Part shown: piece after piece, positions 25,583-33,061 of the stretch
How the letters are laid out: each line of letters begins with the position of its first letter
Position numbering within the stretch: position 1 is the stretch's first letter
NCBI GenBank assembly: GCA_036489315.1
Contig: DASXFZ010000022.1
Span: 1 to 64,000 of the forward strand
Direction of reading: 5' to 3'
Source: Candidatus Cybelea sp.
GTDB lineage: Bacteria > Vulcanimicrobiota > Vulcanimicrobiia > Vulcanimicrobiales > Vulcanimicrobiaceae
DNA length: 64,000 bases
Notes under the pieces: model-generated
Databases searched by the model: none
What the model was told of the DNA's origin: nothing
What the model saw: only the letters and a program-made list of their open reading frames with translations
Program-made: the position numbers and the translations under genes

Positions 25583-26875
25583 ATGGCGTTCACCGAGGGG
25601 TTCGTCTCGGAGCTGGTAGGCCGGCGCGCGACGATCAACGACCTCCCGATCGGACGGGTTGCCGACTTTCTCGTCGGTAAGCCGGACGCCGTCTTCCCCC
25701 AGGTCGACGGATTGGTTATCAAGACCGCACAGGGTTTGCGTTTCGCGCCGATCGAGAGCGTCGCCGACGTCGATCGTAATGGAACCGTCGCGCTGACCCT
25801 GGCTCCCAAAGAGCCGGCCCCAGCCGAACAAGAGGAGCTCTATCTCGTTGCCGACCTGCTCGACAAGCAGATCGTCGATATCGACGGGCGCAAGGTCGTG
25901 CGCATCAACGACATCGAGCTGGCCAACGCCGGCGGACGCCTGCGCGTCGTCGCCGCCGACGTCGGAATCGCCGGGCTTCTTCGCCGGCTGGGCTTTCGCT
26001 CGATCGGGCGCCGCTGGCTCTCGCGCATCGGGAACGTGCCGCGTTCGATGATCGCTTGGGATTCGGTCGCGCCGATTCGCGAGGTCAACCCCTCGCACGT
26101 ACGTCTTTCGGTCAAAGAGAACCGTTTAGCGCGGCTGCATCCCTCCGAGCTCGCGGAGATCATCGGCGACCTTTCGGCACGCGAAGCCGCGGCCGTCGTC
26201 GGACAGCTCGACGACGAGACCGCCGCCGACGCGTTCGAGCATCTCGATCCCGACACTCGCAAGAATCTCATCGAGGACATCGGCACCGAACGGGCGGCCG
26301 ACATCATCGAAGAGATGGACGCCGACGACGCGGCGGATCTGCTCGCCGAGCTTCCCGAAGAGCAGCAATCGGAGCTGCTCGCCGAGATGAACGCGTATAC
26401 GGCGGGCGAGCTGCGCGCGCTCGTGCAGTATCCCGAAGATACGGCCGGCGGGATGATGACGACCGATTACGTGTGGATCTATCCGCATCGGACGACCGAG
26501 GCGACGATTCGTAAGATTCGAGAGATCGCGCCGGTCTCGGAGTTCATCTACTACCTGTACGTGCTCGACAAGGACGACCATTTGCTCGGCGCACTCTCGC
26601 TGCGGACGCTGCTCTTGGAGCTGCCGACGGCGTTCATCGAGCGCATCATGGAGACCGATCTCGTCACCGTCGCCCCGGACACGTCCGCCGTCGACGTCGC
26701 CTCGACGATCGCGAAATACGACTTGCTCGCCGTGCCCGTTCTCGACGACGCCGGGAAGATGCTCGGGATCGTGACGGTCGACGACGCGATCGACGCGATT
26801 ATGCCCGACGACATCGCGAAAAAGCTTCCGCGCGTCCGCCCGCGTCACCGTCGCCTGCATGCTGCGGCACCGTGA
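25583..26875 (+). CDS. soluble PRC-barrel/MgtE-N/CBS protein
   Basis: 430 residues from the ATG at 25583. Residues ~1-170 contain two PRC-barrel-like units (RATINDLPIGRVADFLVGK, DKQIVDIDGRKVVRINDIEL). Residues ~175-300 match the MgtE N-terminal superhelix (LHPSELAEIIGDLSAREAAAVVGQLDDETAADAFEHLD, EMDADDAADLLAELPEEQQSELLAEM). A CBS pair follows (YPEDTAGGMMTTDYVWIYP, DLVTVAPDTSAVDVASTIAKYDLLAVPVLDD). The five-helix transmembrane channel of MgtE is missing; the chain ends after CBS. It is therefore not an Mg2+ channel itself but may sense Mg2+ or nucleotides. GTGA overlap with the next gene. Confidence 0.85.
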   Translation: MAFTEGFVSELVGRRATINDLPIGRVADFLVGKPDAVFPQVDGLVIKTAQGLRFAPIESVADVDRNGTVALTLAPKEPAPAEQEELYLVADLLDKQIVDIDGRKVVRINDIELANAGGRLRVVAADVGIAGLLRRLGFRSIGRRWLSRIGNVPRSMIAWDSVAPIREVNPSHVRLSVKENRLARLHPSELAEIIGDLSAREAAAVVGQLDDETAADAFEHLDPDTRKNLIEDIGTERAADIIEEMDADDAADLLAELPEEQQSELLAEMNAYTAGELRALVQYPEDTAGGMMTTDYVWIYPHRTTEATIRKIREIAPVSEFIYYLYVLDKDDHLLGALSLRTLLLELPTAFIERIMETDLVTVAPDTSAVDVASTIAKYDLLAVPVLDDAGKMLGIVTVDDAIDAIMPDDIAKKLPRVRPRHRRLHAAAP

Positions 26876-27993
26876 GGCCCGAGGAGATCGTCGACTTCGC
26901 CGAAGCCCTCGCGCGGATTAGCGCATCGGGCGGCGGGCCGAAAGCGCTCGCCGCACACCTCGCCGGCGCCACCGGCGCAAGCGTGCTGCTCGAAGACGCC
27001 CGGTGGCGTCACCTCGCCGCAGCCGGAACGAACAGCGTCCCCCCGAGCGGCCGCGCGATCGTCGAATCCGGCGCGCCCGGAACGGCCTCGCGCATCTTCT
27101 GCGGCGATCTCCATCTGGGCTGGCTCTCGCTCTTCGGCGACGACCCCAGCGGCGCTCTCCTGGTGCGCCTGACGGCCGCCGCGATCGGCGTCGAGATGGG
27201 GCGCGAGATCCCCGGACGGCGCGCAAAACGCGGCTTGTTTTGGAGTTCTTTGCTCGACGGCACTCTGCCCGACGCCGGCGCAGCGCGCGAGGAAGCCGCG
27301 CTGCAAGAAGTCGCCTTGGCGACGCACTATGCAGTCGTCGCGCTCGAAACCGAAGAGAGCGGCGTATCGCCGGCTCTGGCAGAACTGCGCGCGCTCGCCG
27401 CCGACGCGTTTCGCGCCGCGGGCGAGGAACTGGGGTTTTGCGAGCGCGAGCAGACGCTGTTCGTCTTCGTTCCCGCGGCGCGCAGCGTCGAAGCGAGCAA
27501 CGCGCGAACGGCGGCCGGGCTTCTGCCTCGCGCAGCCGCACGCAGAGAACCGCCCCTACGCATCTGCGGGGGCGTAGGGACCATCGAGCCGTTGGCGGCG
27601 CTAGCGCGCAGCGGAGCGACGGCGCAAGCAGCGCTGGTCATCGGCCGGCGCGTCTTTGGAAGCGGCCATGTGGTCTCCTTCGAAGCCCTCGGAGCCTACC
27701 CGCTGCTCTATGAAGGCGCCGATACAGCGCGATTGCGCTCGTTTTCCGCCGAAGTCTTAGCTCCGCTACGCACCTACGACGGAAAACACCAAACCGATCT
27801 CGAGCGCACGCTCAAGCTGTACTTCGCCGTAGGACAGAACATCAAAACGGCCTCCGAGCGGCTCTGCGTTCATCGCCAGACGATCTTCTACCGGCTCCGG
27901 CAGATCGGTGAAATCACCTCGCGAACACTCGAGAGTCCGCACGACCAGCTCACCTTCCGTATGGCGGTTGCAATCGATGAACTCCACAGCTAA
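26872..27993 (+). CDS. PucR/CdaR-type transcriptional regulator
   Basis: 373 residues starting at a GTG in a 4-nt overlap. The C-terminal ~60 residues are the typical PucR helix-turn-helix: LERTLKLYFAVGQNIKTASERLCVHRQTIFYRLRQIGEITS. A GGDEF-like degenerate middle region (LRICGGVGTIEPLAALARSGATAQAALVIGRRV) precedes it, and the N-terminus looks GAF-like. Family members control purine, sugar-acid or nitrogen genes. It overlaps glnA by 17 nt, so it probably governs nitrogen assimilation or its own operon. The effector is unknown. Confidence 0.85.
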   Translation: MRPEEIVDFAEALARISASGGGPKALAAHLAGATGASVLLEDARWRHLAAAGTNSVPPSGRAIVESGAPGTASRIFCGDLHLGWLSLFGDDPSGALLVRLTAAAIGVEMGREIPGRRAKRGLFWSSLLDGTLPDAGAAREEAALQEVALATHYAVVALETEESGVSPALAELRALAADAFRAAGEELGFCEREQTLFVFVPAARSVEASNARTAAGLLPRAAARREPPLRICGGVGTIEPLAALARSGATAQAALVIGRRVFGSGHVVSFEALGAYPLLYEGADTARLRSFSAEVLAPLRTYDGKHQTDLERTLKLYFAVGQNIKTASERLCVHRQTIFYRLRQIGEITSRTLESPHDQLTFRMAVAIDELHS

Positions 27994-29296
27994 AGCGCAA
28001 TGGCGCCGGCCTTCCGGCAAGCGCGACGTCGTAAAGATCGCGCGCGAAGAGGACGTCCGCTTCGTGCGTCTGGTCTTTGCGGACATCTTCGGAGTCAGCA
28101 AGAACGTTTCGATTCCCATCGACCGCCTCGACGACGCGCTCGAGGGCCGTATCACCTTCGATGGCGGCTCGATCGACGGTTTCGTACGCGGTGAGGAACT
28201 CGACATGGTCCTGCGTCCCGACCCGTCGTCCTTCGCGGTCTATCCTTGGCGCGTGGCCCCCGAGGGTCGCGAAGGCCGGCTGATCTGCGATATCGCGATG
28301 CCAGACGGGTCGCCGTTCGAAGGCTGTCCGCGCAGCACGCTGCGTCGTGCGGTCGAGAGCGCGCCGCGACTTGCCGGCGTTCGCATCGCTTTGGAGATCG
28401 AGTTCTACTTATTCGCCCGCGGGGCCGGTGGCGAATCGTCGACGGCCACTTCCGATGTCGGCTCGTATTTCGATTTCTCCGCAAACGACCGTGGTGAAGA
28501 AGCGCGCAATGCGATGGTCGCGGCGCTGCAGTCGATGGGCGTGCCCGTGGCGTCCGCGCACCACGAGCACGGCGCGGGGCAGCACGAGCTCGACGTCGCG
28601 CACGACGACCCGATGGCTGCCGCCGATCACGCGCTGACGCTGCGCACGATCGCCAAGCACGTCGCGGCCGACTTCGATCTCGATGCGACGTTCATGCCCA
28701 AGCCGCTCGAGGAACGCGCGGGAAGCGGGCTGCACGTGGATCTGCGCTTGCCCGAGGAGAGCGACGAAGAGACGGCGCTCTACGTCGTCGGCGGATTGCT
28801 GACGCACGCACCGGCGACCACCGCGATCTGCAATCCGACGGTCAACTCCTACAAACGGCTCGTGGCTGCCTGGGACGCGCCGATCTATTCGGTGTGGTCG
28901 GCCCGCAGCGCGAACACGCTCGTCCGCGTACCGCCCGCGCAACGACCGCCGCGCGTCGAGATGCGCAGCCCCGATCCGGCCTGCAACCCCTATCTCGCCC
29001 TTGCGGTGCTGATCGGGGCGGCGGCCGACGGGATCGCGCGCAGCACGCTTCCCGGCCCCGCCTTTGCCGGTTCCACGTACGACCTGGGCGAGGTCGAACG
29101 GCGCGAGCGCGGCATTACGACACTTCCGAAATCGCTGCGGCAGGCGATCTGGGAGCTCGACGGCGACGCGGTCGTGCGCAGTTCGCTCGGCGACCATCTC
29201 TATCACGCGTTTCGCGACGCGAAGCTCGAAGAGTACGAACGCTATCGCCGTGCCGTACACCCATGGGAGCGCGAACAGTACCTGCGCCTCTACTAG
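27977..29296 (+). CDS. glnA: glutamine synthetase, type I
   Basis: 439 residues; ATP-dependent ligation of ammonia to glutamate, or possibly a glutamine-synthetase-like enzyme acting on an amine. Visible blocks: VFADIFGVSKNVSIP, FDGGSIDGFVRGEELDMVLRPD, ALEIEFYLF, HHEHGAGQHELDVAHDDPM, TFMPKPLEERAGSGLHVDL, NPTVNSYKRLV and RSPDPACNPYLALAVLIGAA. The length and the lack of the C-terminal adenylylation segment fit the GSI-alpha class regulated by feedback. It starts inside the end of the PucR gene. The Glu/His metal ligands appear kept. The PucR neighbour leaves open a catabolic role, such as gamma-glutamylation of amines. Confidence 0.88.
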   Translation: MNSTAKAQWRRPSGKRDVVKIAREEDVRFVRLVFADIFGVSKNVSIPIDRLDDALEGRITFDGGSIDGFVRGEELDMVLRPDPSSFAVYPWRVAPEGREGRLICDIAMPDGSPFEGCPRSTLRRAVESAPRLAGVRIALEIEFYLFARGAGGESSTATSDVGSYFDFSANDRGEEARNAMVAALQSMGVPVASAHHEHGAGQHELDVAHDDPMAAADHALTLRTIAKHVAADFDLDATFMPKPLEERAGSGLHVDLRLPEESDEETALYVVGGLLTHAPATTAICNPTVNSYKRLVAAWDAPIYSVWSARSANTLVRVPPAQRPPRVEMRSPDPACNPYLALAVLIGAAADGIARSTLPGPAFAGSTYDLGEVERRERGITTLPKSLRQAIWELDGDAVVRSSLGDHLYHAFRDAKLEEYERYRRAVHPWEREQYLRLY

Positions 29297-29311
29297 GAGG
29301 CTGTCTCCTAG
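29293..29311. terminator. short hairpin spanning the stops of glnA and the XRE gene
   Basis: CTAGGAG and CTCCTAG form a 7-bp stem around GCTGT. Both convergent stop codons lie within the stem. It is weak for a terminator but is the only structure in this 11-nt gap. Confidence 0.45.
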
Positions 29312-29505
29312 GCGTCCTCGTGAAGGAAGATCTCTTCTACGGGCCGGTCGAAGAGGCGCGCGATCTTGTATGCCAGCGGCAGGCTCGGATCGTATTTTTG
29401 GATCTCCAGCGCGTTGATCGTCTGCCGGCTGACCCCGAGTTCGTTGGCGAGCTCCGCCTGCGACCAGTTGCGCTCCGCGCGCAGGACCCTCAAGCGATTC
29501 TTCAT
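29308..29505 (-). CDS. small XRE/Cro-type regulator
   Basis: 65 residues, almost entirely a helix-turn-helix of the Cro/XRE type: MKNRLRVLRAERNWSQAEL, then ANELGVSRQTINALE and the typical ending PSLPLAYKIARLFDRPVEEIF. This subfamily often represses its own operon with a membrane partner upstream. The ATG overlaps the stop of the membrane gene by 4 nt. The promoter at 30074-30102 with 12-mer direct repeats is the likely operator. Confidence 0.9.
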   Translation of the reverse strand: MKNRLRVLRAERNWSQAELANELGVSRQTINALEIQKYDPSLPLAYKIARLFDRPVEEIFLHEDA

Positions 29506-29894
29506 TTGTAGCGCCGCCGCGCGATGAAGCTGCCGATTCCCCAGGTCGATCCGAGGATCGCCCACACCCAAAAGTACGAGAGATCCGGGGCGCCGGCCGT
29601 GCGCTGGAGGAAGCCGTACGAAAACGTGATGACCGCCGTCGCGCCGAAGGCGAACATAATCGCCTCGGCGGTGATGCGCTGCTGCAGTTCGTCGCCGGCG
29701 CGATACTCGCGCATAATCACTCCGAGGATGCCGAAACCCGCGATCATCGGCGCGAGCCCGACAACCACTCGCAGCGGCATCGCGGTAACGACGTTGTGGT
29801 CGATCAGCGTCAGGCTTACGATCAGCAGAACCGCATAGAGTGCGAACCACGCGCCGAGCGCGGCCAGGTATCGGGGGCTGCAAAAGATTCCCAT
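29502..29894 (-). CDS. four-helix membrane protein upstream of an XRE regulator
   Basis: 130 residues from the ATG at 29894, with about four transmembrane segments (LAALGAWFALYAVLLIVSLTL, VVGLAPMIAGFGILGVIM, AIMFAFGATAVITFSYGFL, FWVWAILGSTWGIGSFIA) and a conserved-looking cytosolic loop REYRAGDELQQRITAEA. The layout, a small multi-TM protein plus a 65-residue XRE regulator, is common in bacteria but functionally obscure. It shares one base with the stop of the preceding small gene (TGATG) and four with the XRE start. A longer frame to 30011 is Arg-rich shadow of the small gene. Confidence 0.8.
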   Translation of the reverse strand: MGIFCSPRYLAALGAWFALYAVLLIVSLTLIDHNVVTAMPLRVVVGLAPMIAGFGILGVIMREYRAGDELQQRITAEAIMFAFGATAVITFSYGFLQRTAGAPDLSYFWVWAILGSTWGIGSFIARRRYK

Positions 29895-30067
29895 CACGCA
29901 ACGCCGCCGATGACCGCGACGACCGGCGTCAGTGCGACCGCGTGCAGGAGCGTCAGCTCCAGCGCGCTTCGCTCGACCAGGAACGCGACGGCGAACGCGA
30001 CCGCCGCACAAATCGCAATCTGTAAAAGCGGGCGGAGGGCAGGGCGGACGACTCTCGCAGTTCTCAT
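29894..30067 (-). CDS. 57-residue single- or double-TM protein
   Basis: Small gene read directly from the sequence: MRTARVVRPALRPLLQIAIC, then AAVAFAVAFLVERS and a second hydrophobic run LLHAVALTPVVAVIGGVA. A basic N-terminus followed by one or two helices predicts a membrane peptide. It starts 7 nt after the predicted -10 box, so the message may be nearly leaderless. Its TGA overlaps the ATG of the next gene, placing it first in a three-gene operon. Confidence 0.65.
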   Translation of the reverse strand: MRTARVVRPALRPLLQIAICAAVAFAVAFLVERSALELTLLHAVALTPVVAVIGGVA

Positions 30068-30073
30068 GCGCCC

Positions 30074-30113
30074 ATAGTACAGCAGCCTTTACTAAATGTC
30101 AAGCATCCTTTAC
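30074..30113 (-). promoter_or_regulatory. sigma70-like promoter overlapped by 12-mer direct repeats
   Basis: On the minus strand there is a perfect -35 TTGACA (30097-30102), a 17-nt spacer and -10 TACTAT (30074-30079). Two copies of GTAAAGGNTGCT (plus-strand 30081-30092 and 30102-30113) differ at one base and lie 21 nt apart, two helical turns, covering the spacer and the -35. This is the expected place for autorepression by the XRE protein of the operon. Confidence 0.7.
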
Positions 30114-30114
30114 A

Positions 30115-31536
30115 TCAAGGTCCTGCGCACCGCTCCGCCTCCGAGCGCAGCAGCCGCCACGCAAACTCGACGTCGTCGCGCTGCGTGCGCAGATTGCCGA
30201 TCGCCAAGCGCAGCGCGTAGCGCCCGTCGACCTTCGTGTGCGAGAGAAATATCTCGCCGGTCGCATTGGCAGCGCGCAGCAGCTCGGCGTTGATCGCGTC
30301 GCGCCCGGCCTCGTCGAGCCCCGCCGGCGCGTAGCGAAAACAAACGACCGATAGCGGATGCGGCGCCAGCACCTCCCAGCCGGGATGCGCCCGGACCCAG
30401 GATGCGAACTCCTGCGCCAGCTCGATGTGCCGGCCAAGCCGTTGGCGAATTCCCTTCACACCGAAGTGTCGGATGACGAACCAGAGCTTGAGCGCGCGGA
30501 AGCGCCGGCCCAGCTGCAGTCCGTAGTCCATGTAGTTGACGACCCCTTCTTCGGGCGTCGTCAAGTACTCCGGCACGAGCGAGAACGCACGCCGCAGGAT
30601 CGATTCGTCCTTGAGAAAGAGCACCGAAAGGTCCATCGGGACGAACATCCATTTGTGCGGGTTGAGGACGAGCGAGTCGGCCAGCTCGACGCCGTCGAGC
30701 ATCGGGCGAAACTCCGGAATCAGCGCCGCGCTCCCCGCGTAGGCGGCGTCGACGTGCAGCCAAACGCTCTGCTCGCGCGCGACATCGGCAATCGGGTGCA
30801 CCGGATCGATCGAGGTCGTCGAGGTCGTTCCGACCGTCGCGACGACGGCTAACGGCTGCATCCCACGCTCTCGGTCGGCCGCGATCGCGGCGCGCAGCGC
30901 ATCGGGGCGCATGCGGTACGCCTCATCGCAGTCGACTCGGACCACGTTGTGCTGCCCGACCCCGAGTGCGATCGCGGCTTTCTCGACATGCGAGTGCGTT
31001 TCGGCAGTGATGTAGACGCGCAGCACCGGCAAGTCGCGTCCGGTCATTCCGAGCTCGCGAATCTGCAAGGGAAGCGCCTCACGCGCCGCGGCAAGCGCCG
31101 TGAAGCCGGCGATCGAAGCGGTATCGTAGATCACGCCGGTCCACGAGGGGGGCAGCTCGAGCAGCCGCGCGAGCCAGCGCATCATCACCTCTTCCAACTC
31201 GGTCGCCGCCGGGGACGTGCGCCACAGCATTGCTTTGACATCGAGCGTGGCGGCCAAGGCCTCGGCCGCAATCCCGGCCGGTGCGGCGCTCGTTGCAAAA
31301 TACGCAAAGAAGCGCGGGTGATTCCAGTGCGTCGTACCCGGGACGACGATCCGCTCGAAATCGGCAAGAATTTCCTCGATATCGGTGCCTTCTTCGGGTG
31401 CGTCGGCTGGGAGCAAGGCGGCGATCTCGCCCGGACGAGCCGGCGGCATCACGCGATAGTTTTCGGGATGCTCGAAGTACTGCCGGATCCAAGCGGCGAC
31501 CCGATCGAGTCCCGCATCCAAGACGTCGTCCTTCAT
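30115..31536 (-). CDS. PLP-dependent decarboxylase, aromatic amino acid decarboxylase family
   Basis: 473 residues from the ATG at 31536; a start at 31578 would overlap the divergent gene. Group II PLP decarboxylase motifs are clear: THWNHPRFFAYFATSAAPAG, TASIAGFTALAAAREAL, HVDAAYAGSAALIPEFR and the PLP lysine in LNPHKWMFVPMDLSVLF, followed by RRFRALKLWFVIRHFG. Likely substrates are tryptophan, tyrosine, phenylalanine or DOPA, giving the amine and CO2. The tryptophan catabolic operon lies 6 kb away. Substrate choice cannot be read from the sequence. Confidence 0.88.
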   Translation of the reverse strand: MKDDVLDAGLDRVAAWIRQYFEHPENYRVMPPARPGEIAALLPADAPEEGTDIEEILADFERIVVPGTTHWNHPRFFAYFATSAAPAGIAAEALAATLDVKAMLWRTSPAATELEEVMMRWLARLLELPPSWTGVIYDTASIAGFTALAAAREALPLQIRELGMTGRDLPVLRVYITAETHSHVEKAAIALGVGQHNVVRVDCDEAYRMRPDALRAAIAADRERGMQPLAVVATVGTTSTTSIDPVHPIADVAREQSVWLHVDAAYAGSAALIPEFRPMLDGVELADSLVLNPHKWMFVPMDLSVLFLKDESILRRAFSLVPEYLTTPEEGVVNYMDYGLQLGRRFRALKLWFVIRHFGVKGIRQRLGRHIELAQEFASWVRAHPGWEVLAPHPLSVVCFRYAPAGLDEAGRDAINAELLRAANATGEIFLSHTKVDGRYALRLAIGNLRTQRDDVEFAWRLLRSEAERCAGP

Positions 31537-31576
31537 CGTTTGGAGTGTTGGCGCAAGCGACGGAGAAGGCCCTGGC

Positions 31577-32614
31577 ATGAAGTACCGGACCTATCCCAAC
31601 AGCGAGATTTCCGTCAGCGAGGTCGGCTTCGGACTCTGGACGACGTCGACCGGATGGTGGGGCGACAAGAGCGACGATGAGGCGGCCGCGCTGTTGCGGG
31701 AAGCTTTCGATCTCGGCGTGACGCTGTACGACGCGGCCGACACCTACGGCAACGGCCGCAGCGAGGAGCAGCTCGCAAAAGCCTTCGCCGGCCGGCGCGA
31801 GCGCGTCGTCTACGCTACGAAGTTCGGCTACGATTTCTCGAATGCCGCCGGCGCGCGTCGCGGTCAGATGGAGCTGGCGCAAGACTTTTCGGCTGCATTC
31901 GTCCGCAAAGCGCTCGAGGCGTCGCTGCGCCGGCTGCAGACCGATTACGTCGACATCTACCAAATGCACAACGCACGGATGGCGCAGATCGACGACGATG
32001 CGCTCTGGGAGCTGCTTGAAGCACTCAAAGGCGAGGGGAAGATCCGGACGTACGGCGTCGCTTTGGGACCGGCCATCGGCTGGCTCTGGGAAGGCGTCGA
32101 GGCGGTGAGGCGCCGGCACGCTCCCAGCCTGCAGATCATCTGGAACATCCTCGAGCAGTATCCCGGCGACGAGCAGATCCGCGCAGCAGCAACGTCGCAC
32201 GCACCGACGGGCTACATGATTCGCGTCCCCCACTCGAGTGGAATGCTCGAGGGGCACTACACCGCCGAGACGACCTTCCCGCAGAACGATCATCGGCGAC
32301 ACCGTCCGCACGAGTGGCTGATCAACGGCGTTGCCAAAGTTGAAAAGCTGCGCTTCCTCGAGGCTCCCAATCGAACGCTCGGGCAAGCGTCGATTCAGTG
32401 GCTTCTCGAGGAGCCGCGCGTGATGACCGTGCTGCCGAACATCTACGATTCCACGCAGCTGCGCGAGTTTGCCGCCGCGCCCGACGCACCCGCTCTGACG
32501 CAGGACGAACTCGCGCGCATCGCCGAGTTATACGCCCAAAACTTCGGCATCGAGGAGCCACCGATGAACTTTAAGGGAACGATGACGATGCCCGAACACT
32601 CGCTTTCGTCATGA
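31577..32614 (+). CDS. aldo/keto reductase
   Basis: 345 residues, NADP(H)-dependent (beta/alpha)8 oxidoreductase. The start follows GGAGAAGG at ideal spacing. Catalytic tetrad positions are visible: Asp and Tyr in LYDAADTYGNGRSE, Lys in VVYATKFGYDF and His in DIYQMHNARM. The C-terminal region RTLGQASIQWLLEEPRVMTVLPNIYDSTQLRE forms the cofactor-binding part. It overlaps ridA by 4 nt (ATGA). It is divergent from the amino acid decarboxylase with 40 nt between, so they may share a promoter region. The carbonyl substrate is unknown. Confidence 0.9.
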   Translation: MKYRTYPNSEISVSEVGFGLWTTSTGWWGDKSDDEAAALLREAFDLGVTLYDAADTYGNGRSEEQLAKAFAGRRERVVYATKFGYDFSNAAGARRGQMELAQDFSAAFVRKALEASLRRLQTDYVDIYQMHNARMAQIDDDALWELLEALKGEGKIRTYGVALGPAIGWLWEGVEAVRRRHAPSLQIIWNILEQYPGDEQIRAAATSHAPTGYMIRVPHSSGMLEGHYTAETTFPQNDHRRHRPHEWLINGVAKVEKLRFLEAPNRTLGQASIQWLLEEPRVMTVLPNIYDSTQLREFAAAPDAPALTQDELARIAELYAQNFGIEEPPMNFKGTMTMPEHSLSS

Positions 32615-32991
32615 AACCGGAACAGATCTTAACGCAGCACGCTCCCGAACCGATCGGGCCGTACAGCCAAGCGATTCAGATCGGCAGCGAGCTCTATTGC
32701 AGCGGACAGATCCCGCTCGACCCGCAGACCGGCGAACTGATCGACGGGGGCATCGAGCAGCAAGCCGAGCGCGTCATCGAAAACATCGGCGCGGTGCTTT
32801 GCGCGGCCGGCTGCCACTTCGTCGACGTCGTGAAAACGACGATTTTTCTCGTGGACATGAAGGATTTCGCGGCGGTCAACGTCGTCTACGAGCGATACTT
32901 CGGGGCTTCGAAACCGGCTCGCTCGACCGTCGCAGTTGCCGCGCTGCCGCGCGGCGCTCGCGTCGAAATAGAGTGTATCGCTAGAACCTAG
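32611..32991 (+). CDS. ridA: RidA-family enamine/imine deaminase
   Basis: 126 residues matching the YjgF/YER057c/UK114 family: PIGPYSQAIQIGSELYCSGQIPLDP, GIEQQAERVIENIGAVLCAAG, VVKTTIFLVDMKDFAAVNVVYERYF and the signature end KPARSTVAVAALPRGARVEIECIA with the conserved Arg. It hydrolyses reactive 2-aminoacrylate and related imines made by PLP enzymes. Coupling to an aldo/keto reductase next to a PLP decarboxylase fits a clean-up role. Confidence 0.92.
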   Translation: MKPEQILTQHAPEPIGPYSQAIQIGSELYCSGQIPLDPQTGELIDGGIEQQAERVIENIGAVLCAAGCHFVDVVKTTIFLVDMKDFAAVNVVYERYFGASKPARSTVAVAALPRGARVEIECIART

Positions 32992-33009
32992 GAGCCCGAC
33001 AGGCTCCTA
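32989..33009 (+). terminator. hairpin starting at the ridA stop codon
   Basis: TAGGAGCC and GGCTCCTA form an 8-bp perfect stem around CGACA. The stem begins at the TAG stop itself. A second, longer hairpin follows 11 nt later. Confidence 0.55.
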
Positions 33010-33020
33010 AAGGCCTCTGG

Positions 33021-33054
33021 GCGGGTCCCGGTTCGGAGCAAAACCGGAACCCGC
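33021..33054. terminator. second hairpin between convergent ridA and TPR genes
   Basis: GCGGGTCCCGGTT and AACCGGAACCCGC pair over 13 positions with one non-Watson-Crick pair around an 8-nt loop. It probably serves as a bidirectional terminator. Confidence 0.7.
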
Positions 33055-33061
33055 TTCGACA

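Noticed and set aside
31079-32386. 435-codon minus-strand frame
   Set aside because: Antisense to the aldo/keto reductase and then out of frame in the decarboxylase; no domain features.
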